A stretch of 28,354 nt of DNA from Priapulus caudatus (Eukaryota; Priapulida; Priapulimorpha; Priapulimorphida; Priapulidae): assembly GCF_000485595.1 (NCBI RefSeq), contig NW_014577289.1, positions 282,807-311,160 on the forward strand. Direction: 5' to 3'. A program made the translations under genes and the position numbers. How positions within the stretch are numbered: the stretch's first letter is position 1; every line of letters begins with the position of its first letter. The notes under the pieces were generated by a model. That model made no database searches. It was not told where the DNA came from and saw only the letters and a program-made list of their open reading frames with translations. Below are positions 10,059 through 19,792 of the stretch, one piece after another.

Positions 10059-10239
10059 TTTCTGGACTTTAGTAAGGTTTTCAACATTAGTACCCTATGA
10101 CTTTCTGATTCAAAAACTCAGTCATATGATTTTGGGATTACCAACATCCTCAAGGATAGATCCCAAATTATCAGTGTAAACAGTAGCATTGCAGATGTGG
10201 TTGCAATTACATTACGTGTACCCTAGGGTTCGGTGTTTC
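10059..10239 (+). pseudogene. LINE reverse transcriptase relic (CR1/Jockey-like)
   Basis: One frame reads FLDFSKVFNISTL, a stop, later ILKDRSQIISVNSSIADVVA, then RVP, a stop and GSVF. This is the RT block order of CR1/Jockey-type LINEs: F-LDFSKAFD, the R-SQ-V-VN block and the GVPQGSVLGP turn, with the Gln of the last replaced by a stop. Two stops and the Asp-to-Asn change in the FSK-x-F-D block show it is inactive. It is short, and no endonuclease or 3' tail was found. Confidence 0.78.
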
Positions 10240-10401
10240 GCCTGTATTATAAGTGTAACTGATAACTCTCTTTTTACCAATGATGCGACACGAATTACAG
10301 TAAATATGACCAAGTAGACCTGCAGCGCAGAGTATATTTACTCGTGTTGAACACCCAAAGAGGGCACTCCCTATAGATTTCATGGTATGTATGTGCTGAG
10401 C

Positions 10402-10624
10402 GGTGTCACTTTCCCCCGGGTGTAGAGGGAGGGTGCCGCTACGTGGCAGCACTAGTGTTAGGATTAGGGTTAGGGTCAGGGTTAGAGTTAGGGTTAGGGT
10501 TAGAGTTAGGGAAATAAGGCCATGTCCAGCATGGAAGTATGACTGTGGAATGACGGAAGTGTACGAAGTGACTAGTGCTGCCACATAGCGACACCCTCCC
10601 TCTACGCCAGGGGAAAGTGACACC
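10402..10624. mobile_element. MITE with 54-bp terminal inverted repeats and a TTAGGG core
   Basis: 10402-10456 (starting GGTGTCACTTTCCCC) is mirrored by 10571-10624 with about six mismatches. The interior holds the TTAGGG-like array. No clear target duplication is visible (flanks TGAGC and CCTGC). The long, nearly matched termini indicate a foldback-type MITE. Confidence 0.78.
10456..10511 (+). repeat. Interstitial TTAGGG-like array
   Basis: About nine units of GTTAGG/GTTAGA/GTCAGG variants in tandem, the animal telomere repeat with substitutions. It lies inside the 10402-10624 MITE, so it was probably carried or seeded by that element and is not a chromosome end. Confidence 0.9.
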
Positions 10625-10815
10625 CCTGCAGTTACAAGCCCCCCCCCCCGTTTTCACCTCAAAATTTCCGCTCCGGAGACCCCCCTTTTCACATATTTCC
10701 CATTCCGGAGACCCCCTTTTTCACACATTTCCAGTCTCTGAACATATGTCCTACTTTTTTCCACACTAGATTCCTACTCTTGTTGGGTTACATTATTGAA
10801 GGAAGTGACTATTCG
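10625..10815. other. Short spacer with duplicated CCGGAGACCCCC block
   Basis: A C run is followed by two copies of a segment containing TCCGGAGACCCCCTTTT (near 10671 and 10702), about 33 bases apart, each followed by CACA-ATTTCC. No gene is seen. Confidence 0.6.
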
Positions 10816-11332
10816 CACTTATAAGTGTGGCCAGTGCTGAATTTTTCTCTAGGCCACACTTATTTTGATTACGTGCGGATAATGCTGAATTTTTCCCTTG
10901 GCCACACTTTTTTTGATCATACAACGCGCATGCGTTGCGTATGTCAGTATACACCATTGATTAATTTTTGTACTATGACACGCGTATATAAGAAAGCCGA
11001 GTCGGTTTATAGTTAGTGTTAGGGTAGGGGTTAGTGTTAGGGTTGGGGTTAGGGAGTAGGCATAGGCGACTCACTAGACTAGCATTAAATTACTATTAAA
11101 GGCATAAGATGACCATTGATTATGCAATTTTAACGAATGCTACAATAACTGGCACCTTAAAGTGGGGCCAAGTGAAAAATTCAGCATTTATCCGCACATA
11201 ATCAAAATAAGTGTGGCCAAGGGAAAAATCTCAGCCACTGGCCACACTTAAAAGTGGGGCCAAGGGAAAAATCAGCTTATCCGCACGTAATCAAAATAAG
11301 TGTGGCCAAGGGAAAAATTCAGCACTGGCCAC
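10816..11332. mobile_element. Inverted-repeat element built of AAGTGTGGCC units
   Basis: The left part (about 10826-10917) and right part (about 11244-11332) are inverted copies. Each is composed of a unit of about 48 bases containing CCACACTTATTTTGATTACG, then GCGGATAATGCTGAATTTTT, then CCCTTGG. The middle holds another degenerate TTAGGG stretch (about 11014-11056) and a segment (11098-11157) that recurs at 12914-12973. The same units flank the giant palindrome, so this is probably the short, non-autonomous form of the same repeat family. Confidence 0.75.
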
Positions 11333-12144
11333 CAAAGGCGTTTGGAAGCAATATTATTAGTGCTGCGGCTTTGGTTGATAGCGGCGAGCCCCCGGGGAGG
11401 CGCAGCCACCCTGGGGGGTTGGGGCATGCCCCCCCCCCGTGAAAATTTTGAAATCTACAAGGGCAAATGGTGGGCTCTGGTACATTTCTGAGCATTGTGA
11501 CTTTAGCACAAAAAGTGCTGTTTCACTGTAATTTTAGAAAAATACATGATGATTTGAAGATTTGTTGCTTAACAGAATTAAAATATTAAATAATGACCAA
11601 AAAACTCCAATTTATTTTTCTCGCTTTAACAGGTGGAATACTTTGGTAAAACTTCCTGAAAATACATTCCCATTCAAGACATGCATACAATTGTACTGGT
11701 GCTCACAAACGAACTGTTTTATATTCATCATGAAAACGCGCGCTGACCCCGGGCAAAGCATGCTCCCCTCAATATAACGCAACGGCATGCTGCCTGCATA
11801 GAATCACGAGTACACGGGAAGCAGAGGAATGTGTGCCATGAGTTCTGGATCATAAAATTGTATAGCTACAGGTGACCTGACTCATCTGACCCTGGTCTTC
11901 CGCTTATAGGGGCCTAGATTACACGTATATACATGACAGGCCCGTAGCCAGCTTGTGTATTGGGGGCGGGGTTCGTTTTTCAATGTTGGCAATTTGCTCG
12001 GCAGTGGGCGTGTACAGGATTTGCTACCAGGGGGGGGTCTAACCGTAACCCGAAGTTGCGAGCACGCGGAAGGGGCGGGTTGGCGGGCCCTCCCCCAGAA
12101 ATTTTTTAAAATTACACCCCCTCAGATGCGTTTTCTGCGCGAGG
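11159..12144 (+). repeat. Direct repeat, copy 1 (986 bases; copy 2 at 27,313-28,354)
   Basis: Array units, a GC-rich C/G-run block (about 11375-11441), an AT-rich stretch and the start of a hAT-like MITE occur in the same order and orientation at 27313-28354. This copy is 986 bases against 1,042 in the other; the difference is spread over many single-base insertions. No gene is recognised. Small ORFs in it are not conserved between the two copies. Confidence 0.9.
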
Positions 12145-12444
12145 CAAGGTGGCGGCTCCGGACTCCCTGCAGGACCCCCCTGTACACGCCCCTGCTCAGG
12201 CGCGGAAAGCGACCAGGCGACGGGAGCCAATGGCGACAGGCGAGCGGGCGGTGAGGGTGCGGAGGGGGGACGTGTTCACTGTTCACGCTCCCACACGATG
12301 GCCAGATTTTGCAATTATTACACTTAAAATTAGAGCGACCCTGAGTGAATTCTTTTGCAAGATTAAAAAAAAAAAAATTTTTGGCTGGGGCCGGGGGGGG
12401 TTTCGTTTCGAACCCCCGAACCCCCCCTGGACTACGCGGGCCTG
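11937..12444. mobile_element. hAT-like MITE (about 508 bases)
   Basis: It begins CAGGCCCGTAGCCAG and ends ACTACGCGGGCCTG, imperfect inverted repeats of the type common at hAT MITE ends, with G/C runs just inside each end. CATGA lies immediately outside both ends, but an 8-bp duplication is not intact. ORFs across it (140-147 residues on both strands) are low-complexity Pro/Arg/Gly and overlap each other, so I do not call them genes. The left end of a second copy starts at 28,138 and is cut by the window end. Confidence 0.6.
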
Positions 12445-12549
12445 CATGATATATGACAGCCGAAAAGACGGTATAAATTATGAAATAGTTCTTTTGGTCT
12501 ACGGAAAATCTTATGGCCCTGAAAAAAGTGCCGCTGGCAGTTCCGACGC

Positions 12550-12830
12550 CCGTTGCTGGCCACACTTATAAGGTTTGCGGGCAAGGAACAAAATCAAGCA
12601 ATTATCCGCACGTAATCAAAATAAGTGTGGCCAATGGGAAAAATTCGAGGCATTATCTGCCACGTAACTCAAAATAAGTGTGGCCAACGGAGAAAATTCA
12701 GGCATTTATTGCACGTAATCAGAAATAAGATGTGGCACGTGGAAAAATGTCAGCATTATCGCCTACGTAATCAAAATAAAGTGTGGCCAAAGCGGAAAAA
12801 TTCAGCAGCTGGCGCACACTTAATACGGCG
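12550..12830 (+). repeat. Tandem array of AAGTGTGG units
   Basis: Four to five units, each about 52-54 bases, containing TAATCAAAATAAGTGTGGCC or close variants. They differ mostly by single inserted or missing bases (for example AAGATGTGG, AACTCAAAAT), which looks more like sequence error or very rapid indel decay than ordinary substitution drift. Confidence 0.85.
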
Positions 12831-13650
12831 TGGCTTTTCTACGACCATTCGTAACAATTTTTATGGACTTATTCTTACGACATGCAACGCATAACGGCAT
12901 AATAGTTTAAAGGCATAATATTCCATCGATTATGCAAAGGTGACGAATGCTACAGTAAACTGGCGCACCTTGTGTTAGTTAACTAAAGTACATTACCTTA
13001 ATAGGCCATAACGCGGTATTAGCATTTGTCCAATATCACTGCCTACATTAGCTAAGAAATGTCTAATTGAAATCACGTTCTAAATTTCGTTAATCTGGCG
13101 CCAACGCGCTAAATTTATTGTACAACAAAATAAGCATTGCATGTCGGTTCGGTGACCTCACATGTTGCCTACAGGATGTTGAGTCATCGAATTGTTTGTC
13201 CTGGGGTAAATGTTCTGCCTAGTGTTATTATTTGCCTTAGTTGCCACATCATTATATTTGCTTGTAATCTCAAGATCTTCGTATATTCATTTGATTCCGA
13301 ATCCCAATGAGCTAACAACCATAACGTACGAGAAGCGGCACCTCAGCCACAAGGATCGAAATCACTGACGGACGAGCATACGTGCCGAAATGTTCGGGTG
13401 CACTATAATCTGTATGGAACCGCCTCGCCGGGTTACGGCGGTCATAGCGCCATACGGGTTGAACTGTTCAACAACGGGATTTATTTCTCATCTCTACTAC
13501 TCCACAACTCCCCCCGATGTCAGCGACATACCTGTCCGTCATCCCCACTCGTGACTTCCCGCCACCCCGTACGGACCCACACGACTTCTTCCCATCCTCC
13601 CTGCGGCCATACGCGTCTCTAGATACGCGGATTTCAATTGGATATTTTTA
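12831..13650. other. Stretch up to the gap without recognised gene
   Basis: 12914-12973 repeats the internal segment at 11098-11157 of the short inverted-repeat element. The rest shows no clear ORF or repeat. 13500-13620 is C-rich on the plus strand and encodes only a low-complexity Pro/Ser/His frame. Confidence 0.5.
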
Positions 13651-13675
13651 NNNNNNNNNNNNNNNNNNNNNNNNN
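13651..13675. other. Assembly gap (25 N)
   Basis: Run of 25 N. Sequence resumes inside an AAGTGTGGCC array, so the break lies in a repeat and the true distance, and even the join, are uncertain. Confidence 0.99.
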
Positions 13676-13850
13676 TTATAAGTGTGGCCAGTGCTGAATT
13701 TTTCCCTTGGCCACACTTATTTGGATTACGTGCAGATAATGCTAAATTTTCCCCTTGGTCGCACTTATAAGTGTGGCCAGTGCTGAATTTTTCCCTTAGT
13801 CACACTTGTTTTGATTACGTGCGGATAATGTTAAATTTTCACCCATGAAA
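13676..13850 (-). repeat. AAGTGTGGCC array at the outer edge of the left arm
   Basis: Three to four units with CCACACTTATTTGGATTACG and GCTGAATTTTTCCCTTGGCC type sequence, plus two ACTTATAAGT palindromes (13676 onward and near 13767). The mirror-image array is at about 27165-27305. Confidence 0.88.
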
Positions 13851-14789
13851 ACGATTTCACCATGTTCTCGACGATTGCCAGCCCGGATCCGCGCGAAGCG
13901 CGAACAACGCCACCTAGCGGCAACACTAAATCAAATTCGCTGCACTGTTTCCAACACCTTCCTCAGTTCCCTTTGGGTAGAGCAGAAAGCCCTATAATCG
14001 CTCAATTGAGCAGTTGTGGCAATTCCACAAGCCTTTTCACTACGCACGTAGGTAGACATTTCATACAAATGGTCGTAATTGTTGGTTTGCTGCTCGGCGC
14101 GCGTCGTTTTTCTGTAGAAAACCGATTTACCATTTTTGCTGTTTCATGCCCTGACATTATTTTACAACTTATAGCATCCCATAGATGGCGCAACGAGGCC
14201 ACGTACATAGCATTTTCAAGTCGTTTTTCTACGCAAAGCTCGGATCACTGAGCTAGACTGCTGCCCGGTGGACAGTTCCACATGCTACCGTAACTCACTT
14301 CAGTGTAGCCAACGATAGTTGGCGGAGTGAAGGTCGGTACCAGTCTAGCCCTGCAATCGTCACTGCCGCTTCAACTTCCCGTATCCATCTTGAAGAGACC
14401 AATGTGATGTTCTCAAGTTTCCGATTATGTTCGTTTCAAAGTAATATAATTATGTGTGGGTGCAGATGTCATGTTAGCCATTGTAGTCACGTGAGCAAAA
14501 AGTCAAAAGCAACAGCACATTTAAAGTTTGGAAAATTTTTACAATATGATAACTATTACATTTCTACAAGTATTATACGTATAGCTTATAATAAGCAGGA
14601 GATATCAAATAATTATGTTACAATCTATTCTTAGCATTTTCACAAATTTCAGTTGACAACTTATTTCTATATTCACTATCTCTCCCCTGAGACCTACTAG
14701 TACTATTTGCGTACGACTTTGCCTGCTCGGCCGGCAGCTCTGCCGGCTATAACATAGAGTCAGACTTGTACCTGCTCAACAGTTTGGTA

Positions 14790-15721
14790 CATTAGAGAGC
14801 ATGGTGACACACTGTTTACTCGACTACACAAGAAATTGTGTTTACTGTTTACTCTAACCCTTATCATCATCCCCATTACTGGGGTCTGCGTCGGCTTGGA
14901 CTAATGCACCCCTACCACTACAATCTCCCACTGCCATTGTCATTGTCAGTATCAGGAACTAGCTAGAGTAAATTGCTTCCTATATAAGCAGGGGTTGTCT
15001 AGTATAGGGGTATTCTAACCCTAACAAAGACCGTTTCTTGGAGCTAGTATAGTAGTACTAGCTGTAGTAGTAGTACTATACTATATAGTATTAGTACTAG
15101 TAGTAGTAGCTGTAGTACTATAGTAGTAACTAGTAGTAATACGTAACTAGTACTAGTACTAGTAGTAGTAGTGCTAGTACTTAGTAGTAGTAGTAGAACT
15201 AGTAATTATTGTAACATGTACTTGTAGTAATAGAAGTATTCGTAGGTGTGCATAGAATTGTATGACCCCGAGTGAAGACCTGTGTAAACACAATTTCTTG
15301 TGTAGTCGAGTAAACAGTGTGTCGCCATGCTCTCTAATGTAGTCTAATGGATCGTTGTCGTAACAGGTACTACAGCTGAGAGGGTCTATGTCCCCCGGGG
15401 TACTGCCGGAACGTACCCTGGGTACGGTAGACTACTAGTACTACTACTACTAGTTACTACTATAGTACTACAGCTACTACTACTAGTACTAATACTATAT
15501 AGTATAGTACTACTACTACAGCTAGTACTACTACTAGCTCCAAGAAACGGTCTTTGTTAGGGTTAGAATACCCCTATACTAGACAACCCCTGCTTATATA
15601 GGAAGCAATTTACTCTAGCTAGTTCCTGATACTGACAATGACAATGGCAGTGGGAGATTGTATTGGTAGGGGTGCATTAGTCCAAGCCGACGCAGACCCC
15701 AGTAATGGGGGTGATGATAAA
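14790..15721. repeat. Nested hairpin with TAG/CTA-rich arms
   Basis: 14861 to about 15140 is mirrored by about 15435-15721 (shared blocks include GCACCCCTACCA, CTAACAAAGACCGTTTCTTG and the TAG-triplet run). A separate 56-base inverted pair at 14790-14845 and 15284-15340 (ATTAGAGAGCATGG, ACACAAGAAATTGTGTTTAC) overlaps it, one member lying in the loop. The two interleaved inverted repeats suggest one foldback insertion inside another. It recurs in the right arm at about 25,030-26,070. Confidence 0.82.
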
Positions 15722-16345
15722 CCCGCACCCTCACATTAGCCAAGCGGAGTTATAATGTCTGCATTTGCAGACTAGAGGTGCATATGATACAAGGCAAGGT
15801 CACATAGATAATAGAGATACCAGATAATGTATTAATTGTTTATATATAGAAAAAGAAGCTGTCAGGAAATCATTAGACACTATCAGGAGTAGATAATAGG
15901 GAAGGAGTGTGACAAGGGAAAAATCATCAATAAACAAGGGAAATTCGTCATTTACTAGCCTTATAATACCTACGATTTACTATGCGTAACTCACCCAACT
16001 TGAGCTCAAATCGTACACAGTACATTCGCCTGGCATCGTGCGAAACCGTTTCCTCGTTTACACAAGCAATCCCGGAGATACAGACTAAAACGTACGACAC
16101 GATTATCCATTTTTTGGCCATCAATCCAAGTCTATTGCCCGCCTCTATTCAAACAAAAGGCAACTACTAACGCGCTATTGCTAACTGGGCATAACATCAA
16201 ATAAACAAAGTTTCATGAGTAAATGGTTGGCTACATCGCCAATAAAAAACTATGTGCATGTACATCCCTGCAGGAAAACACCCAGTCATAAACCGCAATG
16301 ACAAACTCTCTAGAAGGGTCTGGCAGGTGGCATGGCAGCTGTGAA
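15722..16345. other. Downstream flank of the viral-like ORF, no recognised gene
   Basis: AT-rich, with only short ORFs (for example 15982-16170, plus). No poly-A run, LINE tail or target duplication is evident at the 3' side of the N ORF. Confidence 0.5.
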
Positions 16346-17131
16346 TCAGGGCGCACCTAAGATGGTTGTTATTTTGGCTCCAGATTGCTGCAGCTGCATA
16401 AAAGTTGCTTCCATGGAGGCCATCCCGCTCTCGTTTTCAACAAGATCGAAAGCATAGCGCACTGAGGGTGCAGCAACATTCAGTTGCTGCATTATTTCGT
16501 GCTTAGCCTCTTCTGTGAAATCCGTGGCCTTTGCAGCCAGTCTCCAGAATTTGGTGGCCTTGTCTCGCGTCTCCTTGAGTTTCTTGGCTGTCGCAACTCC
16601 AGCAATGGTTTGGCTGAATCTCACTGACCACACAAAGTGCTCTACTCGATAGTCCCTCCACTCTAGAGGGATTATCGAAATGGCACCCTGAAACTGCAGT
16701 GTGGGAGGCAGGTGCATGGCCCTATCCAGATATTGGTAGGCATCAGGTGCTGTGCCCAACAGCTTTAGTAGCATCACCCCCATGATGTCGGGGTGGGATG
16801 CCGCAATTCTACTGAAAGTCAGGGTCTCTGATCCTGTGTCGTCAGTCTTACCAGCTTCAATGTTGTAGAGCCTGGCCAGTTCTATAATTCTAGAACCGTC
16901 TTTCATCGTCCTCGTGTTGTTAATGGCCTTCGTGCCGCGGACCAAGATGATGACACAAATGTCTCTCAGATCCCTCATGGCCCTGCTGTAAGCACGCCTA
17001 GTCAGCACGTTCATGTCAAGCTCACCAGGAGAAGCCGCAAGTTCCAATTCGGAGGCCTTGATCATGAAGACGCTCCTGGTCGTTGCAGCGGAGTATCCAT
17101 TGAACTTGACCTGCGCAACCAAATCAGCCAT
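16346..17131 (-). CDS. Phlebovirus/tenuivirus-type nucleocapsid-like protein, endogenous viral element
   Basis: An uninterrupted ORF of 261 codons, ATG at 17131-17129, in-frame TAA 45 bases upstream, TGA end. The proteins of this family coat the RNA genome of phenuiviruses and are about 245 residues, so this is near full length. What I see, in order: an Arg/Asp-rich helix ending IILVRG (61-66), MKDGSRIIELARLYNIEAG (76-94), LTFSRIAASHP (104-114), RAMHLPPTLQFQGAI (137-151) and FVWSVRFSQTIAG (166-178). These match, in order and spacing, the family's conserved TRG segment, the K-M-x-x-G helix and L-x-x-x-Y, the LTLSRIAAA-P segment, the P-x-M-H-x-x-F-x-G-x-I segment and the F-SR-IN segment. The last 80 residues are less familiar. 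It has no intron and no adjacent glycoprotein or polymerase. Alternatives are another bunyaviral N or a domesticated host protein. The match is by eye. Confidence 0.62.
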   Translation of the reverse strand: MADLVAQVKFNGYSAATTRSVFMIKASELELAASPGELDMNVLTRRAYSRAMRDLRDICVIILVRGTKAINNTRTMKDGSRIIELARLYNIEAGKTDDTGSETLTFSRIAASHPDIMGVMLLKLLGTAPDAYQYLDRAMHLPPTLQFQGAISIIPLEWRDYRVEHFVWSVRFSQTIAGVATAKKLKETRDKATKFWRLAAKATDFTEEAKHEIMQQLNVAAPSVRYAFDLVENESGMASMEATFMQLQQSGAKITTILGAP

Positions 17132-18719
17132 GAAGTTGGAAACTTCTATGGGGGTCTGGAGCCATGACCCCAGAAAATTTTAAAGCTCTGAGATGCAATC
17201 TAGAGCCATTTCAGGGTACTCCAATAGCTTACAACTAGCAACACTTTTTGGTGGAAAAGGAAAAAATTATGTAAAATTTACCTACTGTAAAATTTTGATG
17301 GGCACTGGGGAATTCCGTCTGTGTTGAGGAGTTTGTTGTGTTGAAGAATTGTTTGCTGTTTGCAATATGATGTGCTTTGCAGCTACAGTGACTTGTGTGT
17401 GTTAAAACTTGAGACAATTATTATTATTTACTGTATAATTCAACATGACATATTACCTAAATCTTCTTAATATTATTTTAAAACAGTATACTGATCGTTT
17501 GTTAACTACCAGTGATACTTCATTGTTTACATCCAAACGTGAAATGCGCGGGGATGTGAGAATTACTCCACAACCTAGCGCACGTGAACAGTGAGCGTGC
17601 TGCACGACCCGTGCACGTAAATAAACCCTGGCCAACACAATGCAAGGTTCACTACCACTGGCCAAAAGTAAGCTCCACCCACTTCTTATCGATTTTTGGT
17701 ATGCCAACGCTGCTACTGGATTCAGGAACCTGTCCTAACCTGTGCGTCCGAACATCCCACGCACGTAATTCTTGAATGCCAACTAAAGTTTGACCGTACC
17801 CTGCTTTTATCATTATGTTAGCAAGCATACATTAAGACAATGATACGAGTAGAAGCGCTCCGGATAGTTACCGAGCCACAGTGTGTTCACATACACATGT
17901 ACGCGATCGTCAGAGACCACGGAGGTATTCTTACCCCCCCCCAAATTTCTCCTCGAATTTACACTGATCTCAGAAATGGTCTCTGGAGTTATAAAATGGG
18001 CAGAAATCCGCCGAACGGCAGAAAAGTCTCATGCCTGTAACTCGTTCGTACACTCAGGATACCACTGCCACAATGCTAGCAATATTTGTAAAGTGGGTGG
18101 AGCTCCGAGGAAATGCAGCAAATTGCGATTGTTAAACAGCGTGTGATTTCAAAGAGCTAACTAGGCGCACAATCTGTGTACTATTTCATATTACTATTTT
18201 ATAAAATTTGCCATTAAGTAATGGTCCGATTTTTCTCATGTTTGGAACTTATAGTGGAAACGCCTAAGACTACACGAAAATGGAACCACGGCAAAATCAA
18301 AAGCTTCGCTCTCGCCCCCCATCTGTACGAACCCCCATGTAAGTCACGGGTTCCTCCCACGTCCCAAATGTCTGCCCTCTGTGTCCCCCACTAAAATTGC
18401 GGACTGTTCGCTGGCAGCTATGAATCCGTGCGCCGACCTATGCATTCGGTGCACAGATCCATGCCAGCACTGCATACTGCCGTAGGACGTTCCTGCGGTC
18501 GCGTGCGCCTTGCCGCGGAACTGCGCGCAATGCTTCGGATCAACACCTCCTTTCGGCATCGCTTCTCTAGTATCCCGTCTCATCTGGATTTGGCAGGAAC
18601 TAGTCACAATCATGGCGGACGGAGGTGGAGCTGGAGTGATACTTGTCGTAGGTAATACCACGTAATACCATGAATACAGGGGCCCCTTGGACGCTTGGAC
18701 GCTTGGAGCTTTGGACGCA
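17132..18719. other. Left-arm stretch without recognised gene
   Basis: AT-rich from 17132 to 17500 and mixed after that. 18400-18660 is richer in G+C and CpG. It includes an ATG at 18612 followed by MADGGGAGVILVV and a possible donor, but nothing supports an exon. No promoter can be assigned to the N ORF from the 17132-17400 sequence. Confidence 0.45.
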
Positions 18720-19135
18720 CGTAAAAATTCTAAAATAAGTGTGGGTAATGGAGCTATGTGCATCTTGCCCACACTTGTAAGTGCCGCTCGCCGTGCCAGT
18801 TGATTCCATTCCGGTTTTTAGAAAGTACCACTTAAAATAAGTTTTGGCACGGACAATTTTTTAGCTTTGGACGCACTATATAAAATGAGTGTGGGCAATG
18901 GGAGCTATGTGCATCTTGGACACACTTATAAGTGCCGCTCGCCGTGCCAGTTAATTCCATTCCGGATTTTTAAAAAGTACCACTTAAAATAAGTGTGGGC
19001 AAGGAAATTTTTTTAGCTTTGGAGGCCACTTAAAAGAAGTGTGGGCAATGGAGCTATGTTCATCTTGGACACACTAATAAGTGCAGCTAACGCGAAATTC
19101 GATCAATTTTTGTGTTTGGACGCACTTAAATAAGT
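18720..19135 (+). repeat. Second AAGTGTGG repeat family, three units
   Basis: Three units of roughly 150-160 bases, each with AAGTGTGGGCAATGGGAGCT or a variant, CACACTTATAAGTGC, GCCGTGCCAGTTAATTCCAT and TTTAGCTTTGGACGCACT. They share the AAGTGTGG/CACTTATAAGTG core with the 48-base family at the outer edges but differ elsewhere. Mirrored at about 20,577-21,050. Confidence 0.88.
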
Positions 19136-19203
19136 GCCAATAACATCGGCCATAAGCAAATGGCAGTGGCTAAGGGGAAGGTAGCCGTATCTTAATGTCT
19201 CGA

Positions 19204-19533
19204 GGCTACGGGTACGGGAGTCCATTCGCTTTCATACTGCGAAGATGCAAGATGGTCCGAGACAAAGATGGCAACGAGATGCAACGAGCAAAGATGACAA
19301 TGATGCAAAGCGAATGATGAGCGAAGAGACAAAGATGACAATGAGCAAAGATGACAAAGATGCAACGAGACAAAGATGGCGACGGTGGCGCCAGATTTCG
19401 AAATAATTAACGCTTTGGGAAATAAATTCACGATTTGAGAGTTTAGATGAGCTAGAACCCTAACCTTAAACATAACCCTAACCCTAACGCCAAAAAGGGG
19501 CTTCAAAGACCGACGGCTACCGTACCCGTAGCC
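19204..19533. mobile_element. Small inverted-repeat element with minisatellite core
   Basis: GGCTACGGGTACGG at 19204-19217 is exactly reversed at 19520-19533. Between them lie the GACAAAGATG minisatellite (about 19257-19380) and a short CCCTAACC run (about 19458-19490), the telomere-type motif in the opposite strand. It looks like a MITE that acquired repeats. Mirrored in the right arm at about 20,150-20,520. Confidence 0.6.
19257..19380 (+). repeat. GAGACAAAGATGGCAAC minisatellite
   Basis: About eight irregular units of 12-17 bases containing CAAAGATG or GATGCAA-CGA. The minus frame gives His/Leu/Ser/Cys repeats (LCSL, HLCS), a by-product of the repeat and not a gene. Confidence 0.85.
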
Positions 19534-19792
19534 ACTGCGTAATGAAATAGGCCTATACACCCGTTGACAGTTTAACACTGCGCATGCGCTTAGCCTAAGG
19601 TCAAAGGTCGGGAGGAGTTTCTGTCCCAGAAAGCGCGAGTAAAATGCGCGAACAATGGCGTTAGCGTGTAGTGTGAAGGGCTGCTCAAACGGATCGTATT
19701 GGCTTAAGAAAGACTTTTAGAGCATGCATTGACCATAATTTAAATGTATCAAGTGTCATGTCACTCAGGTAATCCATTATCGGTGCTCTATT

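Larger units (their letters stand above)
13676..19792 (+). repeat. Left arm of giant palindrome
   Basis: Matches 19873-27305 in inverted orientation along its whole length: outer AAGTGTGGCC array, the segment at 13860-14400, the TAG-rich nested hairpin, the viral-like N ORF, the 17400-18400 stretch, the second repeat array (18720-19135), the minisatellite and the inner edge ending GCTCTATT. This arm looks clean: it keeps a 261-codon ORF open and its repeats are regular. Confidence 0.93.

Noticed and set aside
10456-10511. True telomere or chromosome end
   Set aside because: The array is short, degenerate and enclosed by MITE termini, with ordinary sequence on both sides.
10207-10623. 138-residue minus ORF with Leu-Thr repeats
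   Set aside because: It is the TTAGGG array read in frame, inside a MITE.
10816-11332. CRISPR-like array of regularly spaced repeats
   Set aside because: Spacing is regular, but the between-repeat sequences are themselves repeated and occur in both orientations; the setting is a eukaryotic genome with a spliced gene.
12122-12571. Overlapping ORFs of 147 (minus) and 140 (plus) residues
   Set aside because: They lie on opposite strands over the hAT-like MITE, are Pro/Arg/Gly-rich low complexity and include G and A runs. No domain is seen.
13862-14251. 129-residue plus-strand ORF
   Set aside because: No family resemblance and no support from the mirror copy, whose frame differs. Composition is ordinary for AT-rich intergenic sequence.
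18344-18772. 142-residue minus ORF and Cys-rich opposite frames, also an ATG at 18,612 with a possible donor
   Set aside because: The region is CpG-richer and could be a promoter or first exon, but no partner exon or domain was found and the frames are not kept in the right arm.
19192-19578. 128-residue minus ORF with HLCSL repeats
   Set aside because: The repeats come from the GACAAAGATG minisatellite.
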